Below, piece after piece: positions 21,018-32,157 of a DNA stretch of 64,000 bases; position 1 is the stretch's first letter, and every line of letters starts with the position of its first letter. The notes beneath the pieces were generated by a model, which saw only the letters and a program-made list of their open reading frames with translations, was not told where the DNA came from and searched no databases. The translations under genes and the position numbers were made by a program. The stretch lies in NCBI RefSeq assembly GCF_003072645.1, contig NZ_CP028897.1, positions 4,379,501 through 4,443,500 of the forward strand, read 5' to 3'. Source of the DNA: Dongshaea marina (GTDB lineage: Bacteria; Pseudomonadota; Gammaproteobacteria; Enterobacterales; Aeromonadaceae).

Positions 21018-21640
21018 CCTCGGCTCCCCTCTACCAGAGGTACAAAGCGAACCGCCTCCAGGATTTGGGTCGTGAAGTGTTCGCCATGGCGACTAATGCG
21101 TTGCAGGTTTTGCGAAGACTCACCCACGGGGATCACCATCACTCCTCCATCAGCCAATTGCTCCAGTAGCATTCTTGGTACACAGCGGGCCGCTGCCGAT
21201 ACAATAATAGCATCAAACGGCGCCTTGCTCTGCCACCCCTGCCAACCATCCCCCTGGCGGGAGATCACATTGTGCAGATCCAACATCTTCAGACGCCGCC
21301 TGGCCTGATACAACAGAGGCTCCAGCAGCTCCACCGAATAGACCCGCTCAAACAGCTGCGCCAGAATCGCGGTCTGATAACCCGATCCCGTGCCTATCTC
21401 CAGCACTCGCCTGGGGCTAGACTTGCTGAGCTCTGAGATCATGCGAGCTACGATATAGGGCTGGGAGATGGTCTGACCAAACCCTATCGGCAGCGCCGTA
21501 TTATCCCAGGCCTGATGCGCCAGCGCCTCATCCACAAACCGTTGACGGGGCACGCAGCGGATCGCCGCTAAAACCCGTGAGTCATGGATCCCCTGGGCCT
21601 GTAGCTGCTGATAGAGTAACTGTTCGCAATGACTGATCAC
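21014..21640 (-). CDS. pcm: Protein-L-isoaspartate O-methyltransferase
   Basis: Pcm repairs L-isoaspartyl damage in aging proteins using S-adenosylmethionine. The 208-residue protein has the SAM-binding motif [16 protein letters not shown] near residue 79, the preceding [17 protein letters not shown] segment, and the later [14 protein letters not shown]. The start is GTG at 21640, immediately adjacent to the surE stop, so translation is coupled. The gene is part of the ftsB-to-rpoS operon, consistent with a stationary-phase survival role. Confidence 0.96.
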   Translation of the reverse strand: MISHCEQLLYQQLQAQGIHDSRVLAAIRCVPRQRFVDEALAHQAWDNTALPIGFGQTISQPYIVARMISELSKSSPRRVLEIGTGSGYQTAILAQLFERVYSVELLEPLLYQARRRLKMLDLHNVISRQGDGWQGWQSKAPFDAIIVSAAARCVPRMLLEQLADGGVMVIPVGESSQNLQRISRHGEHFTTQILEAVRFVPLVEGSRG

Positions 21641-22390
21641 TTACATCTCCAATGTCTCGGCCCACTCACTCAACTGGGGCATCTGAGTGTAGGCCGTCAG
21701 ATCGATACGCAGCGGTGTGATGGAGACAAAACCCTCATCAACTGCAGCAAAATCGGTTCCATCCCCGGCATCCTGACGCTCTCCCGGAGGACCCAGCCAA
21801 AAGATGGTCTTGCCCCTGGGGTCCTGGGTTCTGATCATCTCTTCGGCGCGGTGACGCGCCCCCTGGCGGGTGATTTTAAACCCCTTGAGCTCAGCATAGG
21901 GCAGATCCGGGACATTGACATTGAGGATCTGATCGGCGGGCAGAGGCTGTTTCTGCAAGCGTTTGACCAGCTGCACCGCAACCTGAGCGGCGCTGGCAAA
22001 GTGCTTGTCTCCCACCAGTGAAATAGCAATCGCAGGAAGCCCCAAGTGACGCCCCTCGGTGGCCGCGGCGACCGTTCCCGAATAGATCACATCATCCCCG
22101 AGATTCGCTCCATGGTTGATCCCGGAGATCACCAGATCCGGCTCCGGCGATACCAACTCATTGAGGGCCAGGTGAACACAGTCGGTCGGTGTTCCATTCA
22201 CCGCCAGAAAGCCACTGCCCTCCACCGGCTGGACCCGCAAGGGGGTTTCCAGGGTCAGAGAGTTACTGGCGCCGGAGCAGTTTCTGTCCGGCGCCACCGT
22301 CACCACTTCGGCTATCTCGGACAGGGCCAGACTCAGTACAGAAATTCCCTCGGCATGGACACCATCATCATTACTGATCAGTATTTTCAT
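21641..22390 (-). CDS. surE: 5'/3'-nucleotidase SurE
   Basis: SurE is a metal-dependent phosphatase acting on nucleoside monophosphates and short polyphosphate. The N-terminal [16 protein letters not shown] carries the metal-binding Asp-Asp pair, and [20 protein letters not shown] near residue 90 holds the conserved Asn and Ser ligands. The 249-residue length is typical. The ATG overlaps the truD stop (ATGA), and pcm begins directly after its stop. Confidence 0.97.
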   Translation of the reverse strand: MKILISNDDGVHAEGISVLSLALSEIAEVVTVAPDRNCSGASNSLTLETPLRVQPVEGSGFLAVNGTPTDCVHLALNELVSPEPDLVISGINHGANLGDDVIYSGTVAAATEGRHLGLPAIAISLVGDKHFASAAQVAVQLVKRLQKQPLPADQILNVNVPDLPYAELKGFKITRQGARHRAEEMIRTQDPRGKTIFWLGPPGERQDAGDGTDFAAVDEGFVSITPLRIDLTAYTQMPQLSEWAETLEM

Positions 22391-23418
22391 CTTTCGCTGT
22401 CTACCTCAATGGCCTGAACCAACTCCCGAACAACCGAGGTTGCAAATGACCCGCTTGGCAGGTGAAAACTCAGGGTAAGCATATCGCCTTCAAGCTGCCA
22501 ATCCAAAGCTTCGGGATGAAGCATCAGGGCTCGCCGCTCCTGCTTCATTCCGGCCTTCTCAAGCCCCTCACAAAAATCAGCGAATTCACTCAGTGCCGAC
22601 TGCTCAAGCTCCCGGGCAGCTCCCTGAGAGCCCAGCTCACCACGTCCCCACAGGGGCGCAGAAAGCTGAATATCTCCCGATGCAAAACGCTCAAGCAACT
22701 CATCGCTTAGCTCTGGCTCACTGAAAAACGAACGGCTACCCCTGAGCATCACACAGTCACCCGCCATCAGGGTGGTTGCCAGCTCCTGGCTTAATCGCTC
22801 ACTCACCACCTGGTTAAACAGCAGGCTTCGCGCTGACGACAGGGCCATCGAACGCTGCATCTTATCCCGTACCCGGGCCCCGCCAAACATGGCAGCGGCT
22901 CGCTCTATGTTTTTCCCATCGCGGCCGAAACGTTGCAGACCATAATAGTTCGGCACCCCAAGCTCCTTGAGGCGCTCAAGACGCGTCATCACCTCATCTG
23001 GGTCACTGAGCTCACGCAGCACCAGCTTAAAGTCATTGCCACTCAAAGCCCCGGTGCGCATCTTCTTGTTGTGACGAGTCACCTCAAGGATCTGTAGCTC
23101 GTCGCTCTCAAGAGGACTTAGATCAGGCATCGCCTTACCTGGCAGGTGGATCGCGAACCACTGTTCGGTAACCGCATGCCTGTCTTTGAGGCCGGCCCAA
23201 CCGACCTGACGGGCCGGGACCTCCACCAGCTCGGCCAATTTTTTGGCCACAAAAGCGGTATTCATCCCCCGCTTGCGAACACGGATCAGCAGGTGCTCTC
23301 CCTCTCCGGATGGGGTGAAATTAAGGTGCTCACGCACAAAGAAATCTTCGGGGGTGGTTTTTAACCGCCCGGTTCCGGCAGGCTGGCCCTGCAGATAGCT
23401 AAATTCTGGGATCAACAT
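22387..23418 (-). CDS. truD: tRNA pseudouridine(13) synthase TruD
   Basis: TruD makes pseudouridine at position 13 of tRNA-Glu. The 343-residue protein contains the catalytic-Asp block [16 protein letters not shown] near residue 78, FFVREHLNF near the N-terminus, and [21 protein letters not shown] near 153. These are the family's active-site and RNA-contact blocks. It overlaps ispF upstream by 7 bp and surE downstream by 4 bp, so it sits in the middle of a translationally coupled operon. Confidence 0.97.
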   Translation of the reverse strand: MLIPEFSYLQGQPAGTGRLKTTPEDFFVREHLNFTPSGEGEHLLIRVRKRGMNTAFVAKKLAELVEVPARQVGWAGLKDRHAVTEQWFAIHLPGKAMPDLSPLESDELQILEVTRHNKKMRTGALSGNDFKLVLRELSDPDEVMTRLERLKELGVPNYYGLQRFGRDGKNIERAAAMFGGARVRDKMQRSMALSSARSLLFNQVVSERLSQELATTLMAGDCVMLRGSRSFFSEPELSDELLERFASGDIQLSAPLWGRGELGSQGAARELEQSALSEFADFCEGLEKAGMKQERRALMLHPEALDWQLEGDMLTLSFHLPSGSFATSVVRELVQAIEVDSER

Positions 23419-23891
23419 CGGTTTATCAGTACCACGGCTTCAGTTGCGATCGCCTCCTGGCGACCTATGGTGCCAACTTTCTCAGTGGTTGTGGCTTTCA
23501 CATTCACCTGATCCGGCTTGGCTTCAAGAATTTCAGCGATCGCATCACGCATCGCTTCAATATGGGGAGAGAGTTTGGGAGCCTGGGCCAATACAGTGAC
23601 ATCAAGGTTCCCCAGCAGAAAGCCCCGCTCTTTCACCAGAGCATAGACTCTTTGCAGCAACAGTTTGCTATCTACATCTTTAAATTCACTGCTGGTATCT
23701 GGGAAGTGATAACCTATATCCCGGGCTGCTATTGCGCCAAGCAAAGCATCGGATACGGCATGCAGAACCACATCCCCGTCGGAGTGAGCGATGAGCCCCT
23801 GGGAGTATGGGATCTCTACGCCCCCAAGGATCAGGGGCTTTTGTGCACCAAAGCGATGCAGATCAAACCCATGTCCGATTCTTATCATCAT
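23412..23891 (-). CDS. ispF: 2-C-methyl-D-erythritol 2,4-cyclodiphosphate synthase
   Basis: IspF catalyses the fifth step of the MEP isoprenoid pathway, converting CDP-methylerythritol 2-phosphate to the cyclic diphosphate. The zinc ligands are visible in [10 protein letters not shown] (Asp and His near residues 9-11) and [17 protein letters not shown] (His near 43). The C-terminal [19 protein letters not shown] is the family signature. The protein is 159 residues, as expected. ispD lies directly upstream with a 4-bp overlap. Confidence 0.98.
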   Translation of the reverse strand: MMIRIGHGFDLHRFGAQKPLILGGVEIPYSQGLIAHSDGDVVLHAVSDALLGAIAARDIGYHFPDTSSEFKDVDSKLLLQRVYALVKERGFLLGNLDVTVLAQAPKLSPHIEAMRDAIAEILEAKPDQVNVKATTTEKVGTIGRQEAIATEAVVLINRC

Positions 23892-24577
23892 CCATTACTC
23901 TCCTGTAACTGCATAAAGATCTCAGCCAGCCTGAGATCCTTGGGGTGGGTGATCTTAATATTATCAAAGCGCCCCTCAACTAAAGCTGGATGATAACCGG
24001 CAAACTCCATCGCAGATGATTCATCGGTGACCTCAAGGCCTGCTTCCCCCGCCTGCTCAAGGGCTCGGTATAAGAGCTCGGTACGAAATAGCTGAGGAGT
24101 CAGAGCATGCCAGAGCCGCTCTCGACAAACCGTCTGGGCAACTCGCCCACTTAAGTCACCACGCTTCATGGTATCACGCACCGGAGCTGCCAGCAGGGCT
24201 CCAACGCCGTCGCTGCGTGCCGTATCCCACAGTTTTTTAAGATCCTCATGGGTAATACAGGGGCGGGCCGCATCATGAACCATCACCCAGGGAGCCTTCG
24301 CCTTTGCCAGTGCATGGAGCACGGAGTCGGCTCGCTCCCGGCCCCCTTCCACCCGGATGATTCTTGGGTCGCGTAAAATTGCCAGCTCACTGGCATATTC
24401 ATCATCGGCCCCCAGGGCCAATATCAGCTGGCTGACCGCAGGAAAAGCCAACAAGCGTTGCAGGGTATGCTCCAAAATGGTCTGCTTACCCAGTTTAAGA
24501 TACTGTTTTGGGCGGTCCGCACCCATCCGGCGTCCAACGCCGGCAGCAGGCACCACGGCAATCAGTTCATCAGTCAT
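23888..24577 (-). CDS. ispD: 2-C-methyl-D-erythritol 4-phosphate cytidylyltransferase
   Basis: IspD couples CTP to methylerythritol 4-phosphate, the third step of the MEP pathway. The nucleotide-binding motif [20 protein letters not shown] occupies residues 8-27. Other blocks are [14 protein letters not shown] near 105 and [20 protein letters not shown] near 180. It has the family's usual length (229). It overlaps ftsB and ispF by 4 bp each. Confidence 0.98.
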   Translation of the reverse strand: MTDELIAVVPAAGVGRRMGADRPKQYLKLGKQTILEHTLQRLLAFPAVSQLILALGADDEYASELAILRDPRIIRVEGGRERADSVLHALAKAKAPWVMVHDAARPCITHEDLKKLWDTARSDGVGALLAAPVRDTMKRGDLSGRVAQTVCRERLWHALTPQLFRTELLYRALEQAGEAGLEVTDESSAMEFAGYHPALVEGRFDNIKITHPKDLRLAEIFMQLQESNG

Positions 24578-24873
24578 GGATTACTCTTTGAATGAGGGTT
24601 TCGGGAGGGAAGAATACGGTAAAAGGTCTCGCCCTGACGGATCATCCCCAGATCATTACGGGCATGCTCCTCAACACCCTCAAAACCATTTCGCAGATCG
24701 GCGACCTCGCGTCGCATCATCGCATTTCGCTCCTCAAGCTCACTGTTACGTTGCTGCTGCAGGACCACACTCTTGGAGACCTGCTGATACTCCAGCATCC
24801 CATTGTTACCAAACCAGAATTGGTAGGTAAGTCCCAACAACAGACAAAACAGTATCAGAGCCAGTAACCGCAT
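24574..24873 (-). CDS. ftsB: Cell division protein FtsB
   Basis: FtsB is a small bitopic inner-membrane protein that bridges FtsL and FtsQ in the divisome. Residues 4-20 form the single membrane helix (LLALILFCLLLGLTYQFW). A coiled coil follows (QQQRNSELEERNAMMRREVA). Then the conserved LRNGFEGVEEHARNDLGMIR segment contains the EEHAR..LGMI motif needed for FtsQ contact. The protein is 99 residues. It is the first gene of the ftsB-ispD-ispF-truD-surE-pcm-yqaA-nlpD-rpoS operon, so a promoter is expected in 24874-25012. Confidence 0.96.
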   Translation of the reverse strand: MRLLALILFCLLLGLTYQFWFGNNGMLEYQQVSKSVVLQQQRNSELEERNAMMRREVADLRNGFEGVEEHARNDLGMIRQGETFYRILPSRNPHSKSNP

Positions 24874-25012
24874 CTATTTTCTCCCTGCAAGGTCCCGTGA
24901 TCCATCCCCCGAAAAAGCTGTATGAGGGGCTCAGCTACCATAACCGAACCCGCTCTCTCAACAAACAGACTCACTCATAAGCTTAGGATCTGCTGTGAAT
25001 GAGTCCCCGAAC

Positions 25013-26611
25013 TTAGTGCTCACGTGTCTTATGGAACTCGATATCCGGGTAACGCTCCATGGTCAGATTGAGGTTGACCATGGTGGGGGCAATATAGGTG
25101 AGGTTATCACCTCCATCCAGGGCCAGGTTCAGTGAGCACTTACGGCGGAACTCATCGAGCTTGCGCTCATCCTGGGCACCAACCCAGCGAGCGGTGGCCA
25201 CGTTGACCGGCTCATACAGGGCCTCGACCTTGTATTCTCCCTTAAGGCGCGCCACCACCACATCAAACTGCAGCACCCCGACGGCACCAACGATCAGATC
25301 ATTGCTATCCAGGGGACGGAACACCTGGACCGCTCCCTCTTCGGAGAGCTGTACCAGCCCCTTGAGCAGCTGCTTTTGCTTGAGTGGATCCTTGAGACGA
25401 ATGCGCCGGAACAGCTCAGGGGCAAAATTAGGGATCCCGGTAAAGCGCATCACTTCACCCTGGGTAAAGGCATCACCGATCTGAATGGTGCCATGATTGT
25501 GCAAGCCGATAATATCCCCGGCAAACGCCTCTTCGGCGTGGCTGCGATCACCCGCCATGAAGGTCACAGCATCCGAGATGCTGACATCCTTGCCAAGGCG
25601 CACATGGCGCATCTTCATCCCTTTACGATAGGTCCCGGAGCAGATCCGCAGGAAAGCGATCCGATCCCGATGGCGAGGATCCATGTTGGCCTGGATTTTA
25701 AACACAAAGCCGGAGAAGTTCTCCTCATCGGCACTCACCTCTCGCTGATCGCTCTGACGTGGTTGCGGCGCTGGCGCCCACTCGGTCAGGCCATCGAGCA
25801 TATGATCCACCCCAAAGTTCCCAAGGGCGGTGCCGAAAAACACCGGAGTCAGCTCACCAGCCAGAAACAGCTCTCGATCGAATTCGTGAGAAGCGCCCTG
25901 CACCAGCTCCATCTCTTCACGCAGCTGGGTCGCATACTCTTCACCCACGGCCTCATCCAGCTCGGGGTTATCCAGCCCCTTGATGATCCGGCTATCCTGG
26001 ATCTGGTGGCCCTGACCCGTCTCGTAGAGGATCGCCTCATCACGGTAGATGTGATACACCCCCTTGAACTGCTTACCCATGCCGATCGGCCAGCTGATCG
26101 GTGCACAAGCGATATTCAGCACCTCTTCAACCTCATCCATCAGCTCCAGTGGATCCCGGATATCCCGGTCCAGCTTGTTCATAAAGGTGACGATCGGCGT
26201 ATCACGCAGCCGGGTGACATCCATCAGCTTGATGGTGCGTTCCTCGACACCCTTGGCCGAATCAATCACCATCAGGCAGGAGTCCACGGCGGTCAGGGTC
26301 CGGTAGGTATCCTCAGAGAAATCTTCGTGCCCCGGGGTATCCAGCAGGTTTACCAGGCAGTCGTTATAGGGAAACTGCATCACAGAGGTGGTGACCGAGA
26401 TCCCACGCTCTTTTTCCATCTCCATCCAGTCGGACTTGGCATGCTGACCTGACTTCTTGCCCTTTACCGTACCTGCGCGCTGCAGCGCGTTACCGAACAA
26501 CAGCACCTTCTCTGTGATGGTTGTTTTACCCGCATCCGGGTGGGAAATGATGGCAAACGTTCTGCGTTTGCCGACTTCTTGCAAGAAATCAGACATGCTT
26601 ATATCACTCAA
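25013..26611 (-). CDS. prfC: Peptide chain release factor 3
   Basis: RF3 is the translational GTPase that recycles RF1 and RF2 after termination. The G1 motif is [14 protein letters not shown] near residue 18, and G2/G3 are in [13 protein letters not shown] and [19 protein letters not shown]4 is TFMNKLDRD near 141. The C-terminal RF3 domain includes [20 protein letters not shown]. The length of 532 residues is standard. It stands alone between ftsB and the pntBA operon. Confidence 0.98.
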   Translation of the reverse strand: MSDISMSDFLQEVGKRRTFAIISHPDAGKTTITEKVLLFGNALQRAGTVKGKKSGQHAKSDWMEMEKERGISVTTSVMQFPYNDCLVNLLDTPGHEDFSEDTYRTLTAVDSCLMVIDSAKGVEERTIKLMDVTRLRDTPIVTFMNKLDRDIRDPLELMDEVEEVLNIACAPISWPIGMGKQFKGVYHIYRDEAILYETGQGHQIQDSRIIKGLDNPELDEAVGEEYATQLREEMELVQGASHEFDRELFLAGELTPVFFGTALGNFGVDHMLDGLTEWAPAPQPRQSDQREVSADEENFSGFVFKIQANMDPRHRDRIAFLRICSGTYRKGMKMRHVRLGKDVSISDAVTFMAGDRSHAEEAFAGDIIGLHNHGTIQIGDAFTQGEVMRFTGIPNFAPELFRRIRLKDPLKQKQLLKGLVQLSEEGAVQVFRPLDSNDLIVGAVGVLQFDVVVARLKGEYKVEALYEPVNVATARWVGAQDERKLDEFRRKCSLNLALDGGDNLTYIAPTMVNLNLTMERYPDIEFHKTREH

Positions 26612-26727
26612 CCACTCTGGCTATATAGAACGACGATAGCGACAGATTATGGCGCTATCGAAAAAATTAACTGCTCATTATATCCAGCCTCAGGGGATCA
26701 CTAAAGCCTGACCGGGGTAAATTTATC

Positions 26728-26762
26728 CAAAAAAAAAGCGGGAAGGTTATCCTTCCCGCTTT
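26728..26762 (-). terminator. pntAB terminator
   Basis: AGCGGGAAGG pairs with CCTTCCCGCT (26737-26746 with 26751-26760) around a four-base loop. On the minus strand it is followed by nine T (plus-strand A-run 26729-26737). This is a textbook intrinsic terminator just after the pntB stop. Confidence 0.95.
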
Positions 26763-26782
26763 ATCATGAGCATAAGCGTGAA

Positions 26783-28156
26783 TTACAGCTCGCTCAGAAT
26801 CGCCTCGACACTGTCCTTGGCATCGCCAAACAGCATCTGGGTGTTCTCTTTGAAGAACAACGGGTTTTGCACCCCGGCATAACCTGTGTTCATTGAGCGC
26901 TTAAACACCACCACGTTGCGTGCATGCCATACTTCGAGGACCGGCATCCCGGCGATTGGGCTGTTCGGATCTTCCTCGGCCGAAGGGTTGACCGTATCGT
27001 TGGCACCAATTACCAATACCGTATCCGTATCGCTGAAATCATCGTTGATTTCATCCATCTCCAGCACGATATCGTAAGGCACCTTGGCTTCAGCCAGCAG
27101 GACGTTCATGTGTCCAGGCAGACGCCCGGCTACCGGGTGGATACCAAAGCGAACATTGACGCCCTTCTCACGCAGGCGACGGGTCAACTCGGCAACCGGA
27201 TATTGCGCCTGAGCCACGGCCAGACCGTAACCCGGGGTGATGATCACTGAGCTTGAGTCCTTGAGCATCTCAGCCACATCGGCCGCAGAGATCTCGGTAT
27301 GCTCACCCACCACGCCTTCACCGGTTGAGGAGCCGTCGGTCCCGAAGCCACCGGCAATCACCGAGATGAAGGAGCGGTTCATCGCCTTACACATGATGTA
27401 AGACAGGATCGCACCCGAGGAGCCCACCAGGGCACCTGTCACGATCAAAAGATCGTTGGAGAGCATGAAACCGGCCGCCGCTGCCGCCCATCCAGAGTAG
27501 GAGTTGAGCATGGAGATCACCACCGGCATATCCGCGCCACCGATAGATGCCACCAGGTGCCAGCCAAAGGCCAAAGCTATGATAGTCATCACCAGCAGAG
27601 CCAGCCAGCTGCCGCCGTTGTGAACAAAATAGACCAGCAGTACCACAGAGATGATAAGACCCAGCAGGTTCATCTTGTGACGCTGAGGCAGCATCAGCGG
27701 GCTCGAAGAGAAGATCCCACGCAGCTTACCGAAGGCGACGATAGAGCCGGTAAAGGTCACGGCACCGATAAACACCCCGATGAAGATCTCGGCGAGGTGG
27801 ATATTGAGCAGGACCCCGGTCAGCTCCCCATGATCGATATAGGAGTTATAGCCGACGAATACCGCCGCCAGACCGACGAAGCTATGGAGGATCGCCACCA
27901 GCTCCGGCATCTCGGTCATCTCAACCTTGAGAGCAAAGCGGATACCGATCACCGCACCGATCACCATCGCCAGCAGAATCCATCCGACACTGCTAACATC
28001 CGGGCTACAGATGGTTGCGATCAGGGCGATCGCCATCCCGATAATTCCGTACCAGTTACCGGTACGCGCCGTCTCCTGCTTGGAGAGGCCAGCCAAACTG
28101 AGGATAAACAGGATGGCAGCAACAATATAAGACGCGATTACGAGTCCATGAGACAT
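26783..28156 (-). CDS. pntB: NAD(P) transhydrogenase subunit beta
   Basis: PntB is the integral membrane and NADP(H)-binding subunit of the proton-translocating transhydrogenase, which makes NADPH from NADH at the expense of the proton gradient. About eight or nine membrane helices occupy residues 5-260. The C-terminal domain III has the NADP-binding fold, with [20 protein letters not shown] and [22 protein letters not shown]. The length of 457 residues is normal. It lies 13 bp after pntA and is followed by a strong terminator, so pntAB is a two-gene operon. Confidence 0.98.
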   Translation of the reverse strand: MSHGLVIASYIVAAILFILSLAGLSKQETARTGNWYGIIGMAIALIATICSPDVSSVGWILLAMVIGAVIGIRFALKVEMTEMPELVAILHSFVGLAAVFVGYNSYIDHGELTGVLLNIHLAEIFIGVFIGAVTFTGSIVAFGKLRGIFSSSPLMLPQRHKMNLLGLIISVVLLVYFVHNGGSWLALLVMTIIALAFGWHLVASIGGADMPVVISMLNSYSGWAAAAAGFMLSNDLLIVTGALVGSSGAILSYIMCKAMNRSFISVIAGGFGTDGSSTGEGVVGEHTEISAADVAEMLKDSSSVIITPGYGLAVAQAQYPVAELTRRLREKGVNVRFGIHPVAGRLPGHMNVLLAEAKVPYDIVLEMDEINDDFSDTDTVLVIGANDTVNPSAEEDPNSPIAGMPVLEVWHARNVVVFKRSMNTGYAGVQNPLFFKENTQMLFGDAKDSVEAILSEL

Positions 28157-28169
28157 CTTGTTGTTCTCC

Positions 28170-29705
28170 CTATTTCCTGAACATCTTCAGCATGCGCTGA
28201 GTCACGGTGAAGCCACCAAATATATTGATCGAAGCGATGAGGGTTGCCACGAAGGCAAGGATCGCGATGATCGCGTGGTTATGGCCAAACTGCAACAAAG
28301 CCCCGACGATTATGATCCCGGAGATCGCATTGGTCACCGACATCAGCGGAGTATGCAGGGCGTGGGTAACGTTCCAGATGACGTAATACCCCACCACACA
28401 GGCAAGAACAAACACGGTTAAGTGCGACAGGAATGAAACCGGAGCGACACTCGCCAACCAGCCAAACAGCACCACACCGACGGCCATAGAGATATGGTGC
28501 TTGAGATGGGACTTGGGTGTCTCATCCTCTTTTTTCTGCTTGGCCGGCTCAGGTTTGAGCTTAGGCTGAGGCGCAGCAGAGACATTTATCGGTGGTGGTG
28601 GCCAGCTGATCTCCCCCTCCTGAATCACGCTCATGTGGCGGATCACCTCATCCTCATAGTTGAGGGTGATGGCACCATCTTTTTCAGGACACAGTAATTT
28701 GATGAGATTCACCAGGTTGGTGCTATAAAGCTGGGAGGATTGGGCTGGCAGACGCCCCGCCATATCCGTATAGCCGATGATCCGCACTCCATTGTCGGTC
28801 ACCGAAAGCTCACCGGGCACGGTCAGCTCACAGTTACCGCCATTTTGCGCCGCCAGGTCAACAATCACGCTGCCGGGAGCCATGCTCTCGACCATGGCTT
28901 TGGTAATGAGCTTAGGCGCAGGCTTGCCCGGGATAAGCGCTGTGGTGATGATGACATCCACCTCTTTGGCCTGCTCGGCAAATAGCTCCATCTCCGCCTT
29001 AATGAAGGCTTCAGACATCACCTTGGCATAGCCATCGGAGGAGGAGCCATCCTCTTCAAAATCAAGCATCAGGAACTCGGCGCCCATCGACTCAATTTGC
29101 TCACTCACCTCGGGACGGGTATCAAAGGCACGCACGATGGCGCCCAGAGAGCCTGCCGCACCTATGGCGGCAAGACCGGCGACACCGGCACCGATCACCA
29201 GCACCTTGGCGGGTGGAACCTTACCGGCGGCGGTGATCTGGCCATTAAAGAAGCGCCCAAACTCGTGAGCCGCCTCAACCACGGCGCGATAGCCTGCAAT
29301 ATTAGCCATCGAACTCAGGGCGTCCAGGGACTGGGCCCTGGAGATCCGCGGCACCATGTCCATCGCCAATACATTGATCTTCTTGGCGGTGAGCTTTTTC
29401 AACAGTGCTTCATTTTGAGCCGGCCAGATAAAGCTGACCAAGGTTGCTCCCTCGGGGATCAACTCTATCTCTTCATCGGTTGGGGCATTCAGTTTGAACA
29501 AGAGTTCACTCTGCCAGACATCGGCAGGGGTTGCGAGCTCAGCTCCCGCATCAACATATGCTTGATCGGTAAAGCTTGCCAGCAGACCTGCATCCTGCTC
29601 AACAGCTACCGTGAAGCCGAACTTCCTGAGCTGCTCAACCGTCTTAGGTGTCGCCGCAACGCGGGTCTCCCCGGCGAGTCGCTCCTTTGGTATACCTATT
29701 TGCAT
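28170..29705 (-). CDS. pntA: NAD(P) transhydrogenase subunit alpha
   Basis: PntA combines the NAD(H)-binding domain I and the first membrane helices of domain [22 protein letters not shown] starts the alanine-dehydrogenase-like fold. [21 protein letters not shown] near residue 165 is the dinucleotide-binding glycine loop. A Pro/Lys-rich linker near 375-395 leads to three or four C-terminal membrane helices from about 400. At 511 residues it is the single-chain alpha form of enterobacteria and vibrios. The promoter should be in 29706-30064. Confidence 0.98.
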   Translation of the reverse strand: MQIGIPKERLAGETRVAATPKTVEQLRKFGFTVAVEQDAGLLASFTDQAYVDAGAELATPADVWQSELLFKLNAPTDEEIELIPEGATLVSFIWPAQNEALLKKLTAKKINVLAMDMVPRISRAQSLDALSSMANIAGYRAVVEAAHEFGRFFNGQITAAGKVPPAKVLVIGAGVAGLAAIGAAGSLGAIVRAFDTRPEVSEQIESMGAEFLMLDFEEDGSSSDGYAKVMSEAFIKAEMELFAEQAKEVDVIITTALIPGKPAPKLITKAMVESMAPGSVIVDLAAQNGGNCELTVPGELSVTDNGVRIIGYTDMAGRLPAQSSQLYSTNLVNLIKLLCPEKDGAITLNYEDEVIRHMSVIQEGEISWPPPPINVSAAPQPKLKPEPAKQKKEDETPKSHLKHHISMAVGVVLFGWLASVAPVSFLSHLTVFVLACVVGYYVIWNVTHALHTPLMSVTNAISGIIIVGALLQFGHNHAIIAILAFVATLIASINIFGGFTVTQRMLKMFRK

Positions 29706-30015
29706 GATATATCCCTGAATTGAATTAACAAAATCACCTCTGTTATACAGCCAATCCTGATAAAACTGGTTTTGGTTCTATTTTTTGTGGCCGGCTCAGC
29801 ACGCAGCCCTTTGGCTTTGTAACAGCAGAACTGTTCTATCTTCGCTCATCAAACACAAAAAAAAAACAATCAGTTTCATGTGTTTGTAAAATAGTTCTGC
29901 AAACTTTGTCACAAAACAGGCTGTCTCCTGTTGTGCCGGTGTCGCAGAATATGATTGGTACCGTCACTTGTCAAAAGGTATCGGCAGAAATCACGGGAAT
30001 GAATCGGGATGAGAT
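29706..30015. other. Intergenic stretch upstream of pntA
   Basis: No gene is supported here. The stretch contains a ten-base A-run near 29860 and AT-rich sequence that probably includes the pntA promoter (minus strand). No transcription-factor site was recognised with confidence. Confidence 0.4.
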
Positions 30016-30048
30016 TCACCCGGAATCTTTGTTAAGGATCCCGGGTGA
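30016..30048 (-). terminator. Hairpin downstream of yjbH
   Basis: TCACCCGGAATC (30016-30027) pairs with GATCCCGGGTGA (30037-30048) with a single mismatch. It lies 16 bp after the yjbH stop. There is no clear U-run, so it may be a weak terminator or an mRNA-end stabiliser. Confidence 0.5.
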
Positions 30049-30064
30049 CATATAACAAATACCT

Positions 30065-32143
30065 CTAGCTCTCGTTAAACTCACGAGCCGAGGTGATCTG
30101 GTAGAGATCGTACTTATGTTGGAGCATCTGCCCGCCATCGCGAGTCAGTGGGATCCAGTTCAGATCAGCGGTTGAGGTGCTGGGGCGTACCGTCATCACA
30201 TCAAACGGAATCGAGAGGTAAAAGCCCTTGGTAAAGCTTCCCTCACCGTACTCCTCGGCACTGACATCCGTCTTGGTGGCAAAAAAGCCGGCGCGGATCC
30301 CGTTAGCAAATGTCTTGGAGAGATCTATGGTTCCACCCCAGTCTTTTGCCAGGTAACGTCCGACACTCACCTTGGCCAGAAGCCCACCATAAGGGATCTG
30401 GTAGTAGCCTGTTAGGTGGCCGGTGATGGTGTCGTAATCACGCATCCCCAGCTGGTTCTCATAGCTACGCTGCTTCACCGCATCGGTCTGGATACCCACA
30501 GCCCAACGCTTATCCAGCGGCCGATACAGGAGCTGACCACCGGCCCCGGCATACATCATCTCCAGATATCCCCCATAGACCTGGCTGTACCAGTTCTCAC
30601 CAAAACGATCAAAATGGGTCAGTTGCAGGTTATTGAGGCGCACCGTCGATTGATTCAGATACTCGGCGATATAGGTCCGAACCCTTGGTAAGTTGCTGGG
30701 CGCCGTATAGGTAAACTTGTCCATGTTATCGAAAAGATTAATATAGGCTGACCCATAGACTTGCAGGTGATCGGTAAACCAGTAGCGGGCCCCCGGAACA
30801 AGCCCCAGCTGATACAGAATAAAGCCATCGGGGCCACCGATCGACTGGTTAAATGCAGGATCGATGGAGTAGCCGAGATCCCCCTGACTGCCCTGGTACA
30901 TAAGCTCGCCCGGTTGATGAGGTGGTGAACTGTTGGTGACCCTGTCATCAAGCTGCTGCTCTGAGATCTCGTAGGCCTTGGCCTGTTTAAAGGGCTTGGC
31001 CGGGATATTGGTCTGAGTCAACGGCAGGCGCTTTTGCTCATCGACAATCTGGTAGCCCGTAACTGTATCCGGCAGGGCATTGGCCATCAACCGCGCGGCC
31101 CTATCCTCTCCAACTTTGGCATCCCGGTATTTCCTCTGGGTACCACGCAGAGTAACCTTGTCGCCCTCCCGGTAGAAGCTTGGCTGCTGATAACCGGCAT
31201 TCTTGCTGACATCCTGAGAGAGTTTCTGCCAGTCTACCTCATCCATCGACTTAACCTTGGAGGGTTTCACCTCGGCCGGTGCCTCATCCAGGTGGGAGTG
31301 GGGAATGATCTCATTGAAGTTGGTGCGCATGGTCAGCCCCAACATCCAGGTATTACCCCGCTCATAGCCAAGACGCAGCCCGAAATATTTACTCAGTTGC
31401 AACTCGGCGCCGTAGTTGATGGGGGATGCCGCATCTATATTGGGGGCAAAATCATTCTTGTAGTTGTTGCCGTCATACTCAATCTTGAGCCTGAGTGGTT
31501 GCCAGGGAGTCTGGTACTCGATGCCGCCAAACAGGGCCGCCGGGCCGTGGAACATGGCGCCGGTATCTATGGTGCCGCCATTGCCCACATCGTTGGTGCG
31601 GGTCTCATAGGAGGAGCTCGCCCAGGTAAAGGGGTTTTTCACATTATCGCGCTGCCCCAAGTAACCCCAGCCCATCCCCAGGGTAAAATCAAAGTCATAA
31701 ACCCGTTTGGAAGCCACCAGGTATTCCGCTGAAAAAAGCCCGGTCCCCCCGAGGTCACGCGCCCCGAGAGAAACCTCAGGATTGTAATAGCCCTCGCTCA
31801 GCAGCCGTACCCTGGCATCGATGCTCTTATCCTTATAATCCTGGTCACCTGATAAGCTCTCGGCCCCATATCTGACCCCCTGGATATTCACATAGCGCCC
31901 GGTAAATTGCAGCCAGGAAAAGGGCTGCAGGGAGAGGTTGAGATAGGAGTAGGGATAAACATGGTTAACGCTGGCACTAAACTCGCCGGCGGGTGCCATC
32001 CGTGCCGAAGGCATCTGAATCAGCCCGGTATCCCCAAAATCGGTCAGTGACGCGATGGGGACCTGCTCCACCAGGCTGCTCGCCTGAGCCTGACCATAGA
32101 TGCCCAGCAGACAGCACCCCACTAATAAGCTTATTTTCTTCAC
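30065..32143 (-). CDS. yjbH: YjbH/GfcD-family outer-membrane exopolysaccharide protein
   Basis: The 692-residue protein has a signal peptide (MKKISLLVGCCLLGIYGQAQA) and the YjbH pattern: DFGDTGLIQMPSARMAPAGEF after the signal, and many amphipathic strands with alternating aromatic residues, such as SLQPFSWLQFTGRYVNIQGV. The end of the chain is beta-barrel-like. YjbH and GfcD are predicted outer-membrane barrels needed for secretion of an exopolysaccharide. Gene order yjbE-yjbF-yjbG-yjbH is kept here on the minus strand, supporting the call. YjbH starts 14 bp after yjbG. The polysaccharide made is unknown; no glycosyltransferases are adjacent. Confidence 0.92.
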   Translation of the reverse strand: MKKISLLVGCCLLGIYGQAQASSLVEQVPIASLTDFGDTGLIQMPSARMAPAGEFSASVNHVYPYSYLNLSLQPFSWLQFTGRYVNIQGVRYGAESLSGDQDYKDKSIDARVRLLSEGYYNPEVSLGARDLGGTGLFSAEYLVASKRVYDFDFTLGMGWGYLGQRDNVKNPFTWASSSYETRTNDVGNGGTIDTGAMFHGPAALFGGIEYQTPWQPLRLKIEYDGNNYKNDFAPNIDAASPINYGAELQLSKYFGLRLGYERGNTWMLGLTMRTNFNEIIPHSHLDEAPAEVKPSKVKSMDEVDWQKLSQDVSKNAGYQQPSFYREGDKVTLRGTQRKYRDAKVGEDRAARLMANALPDTVTGYQIVDEQKRLPLTQTNIPAKPFKQAKAYEISEQQLDDRVTNSSPPHQPGELMYQGSQGDLGYSIDPAFNQSIGGPDGFILYQLGLVPGARYWFTDHLQVYGSAYINLFDNMDKFTYTAPSNLPRVRTYIAEYLNQSTVRLNNLQLTHFDRFGENWYSQVYGGYLEMMYAGAGGQLLYRPLDKRWAVGIQTDAVKQRSYENQLGMRDYDTITGHLTGYYQIPYGGLLAKVSVGRYLAKDWGGTIDLSKTFANGIRAGFFATKTDVSAEEYGEGSFTKGFYLSIPFDVMTVRPSTSTADLNWIPLTRDGGQMLQHKYDLYQITSAREFNES

Positions 32144-32157
32144 AGCTACATCCCTGC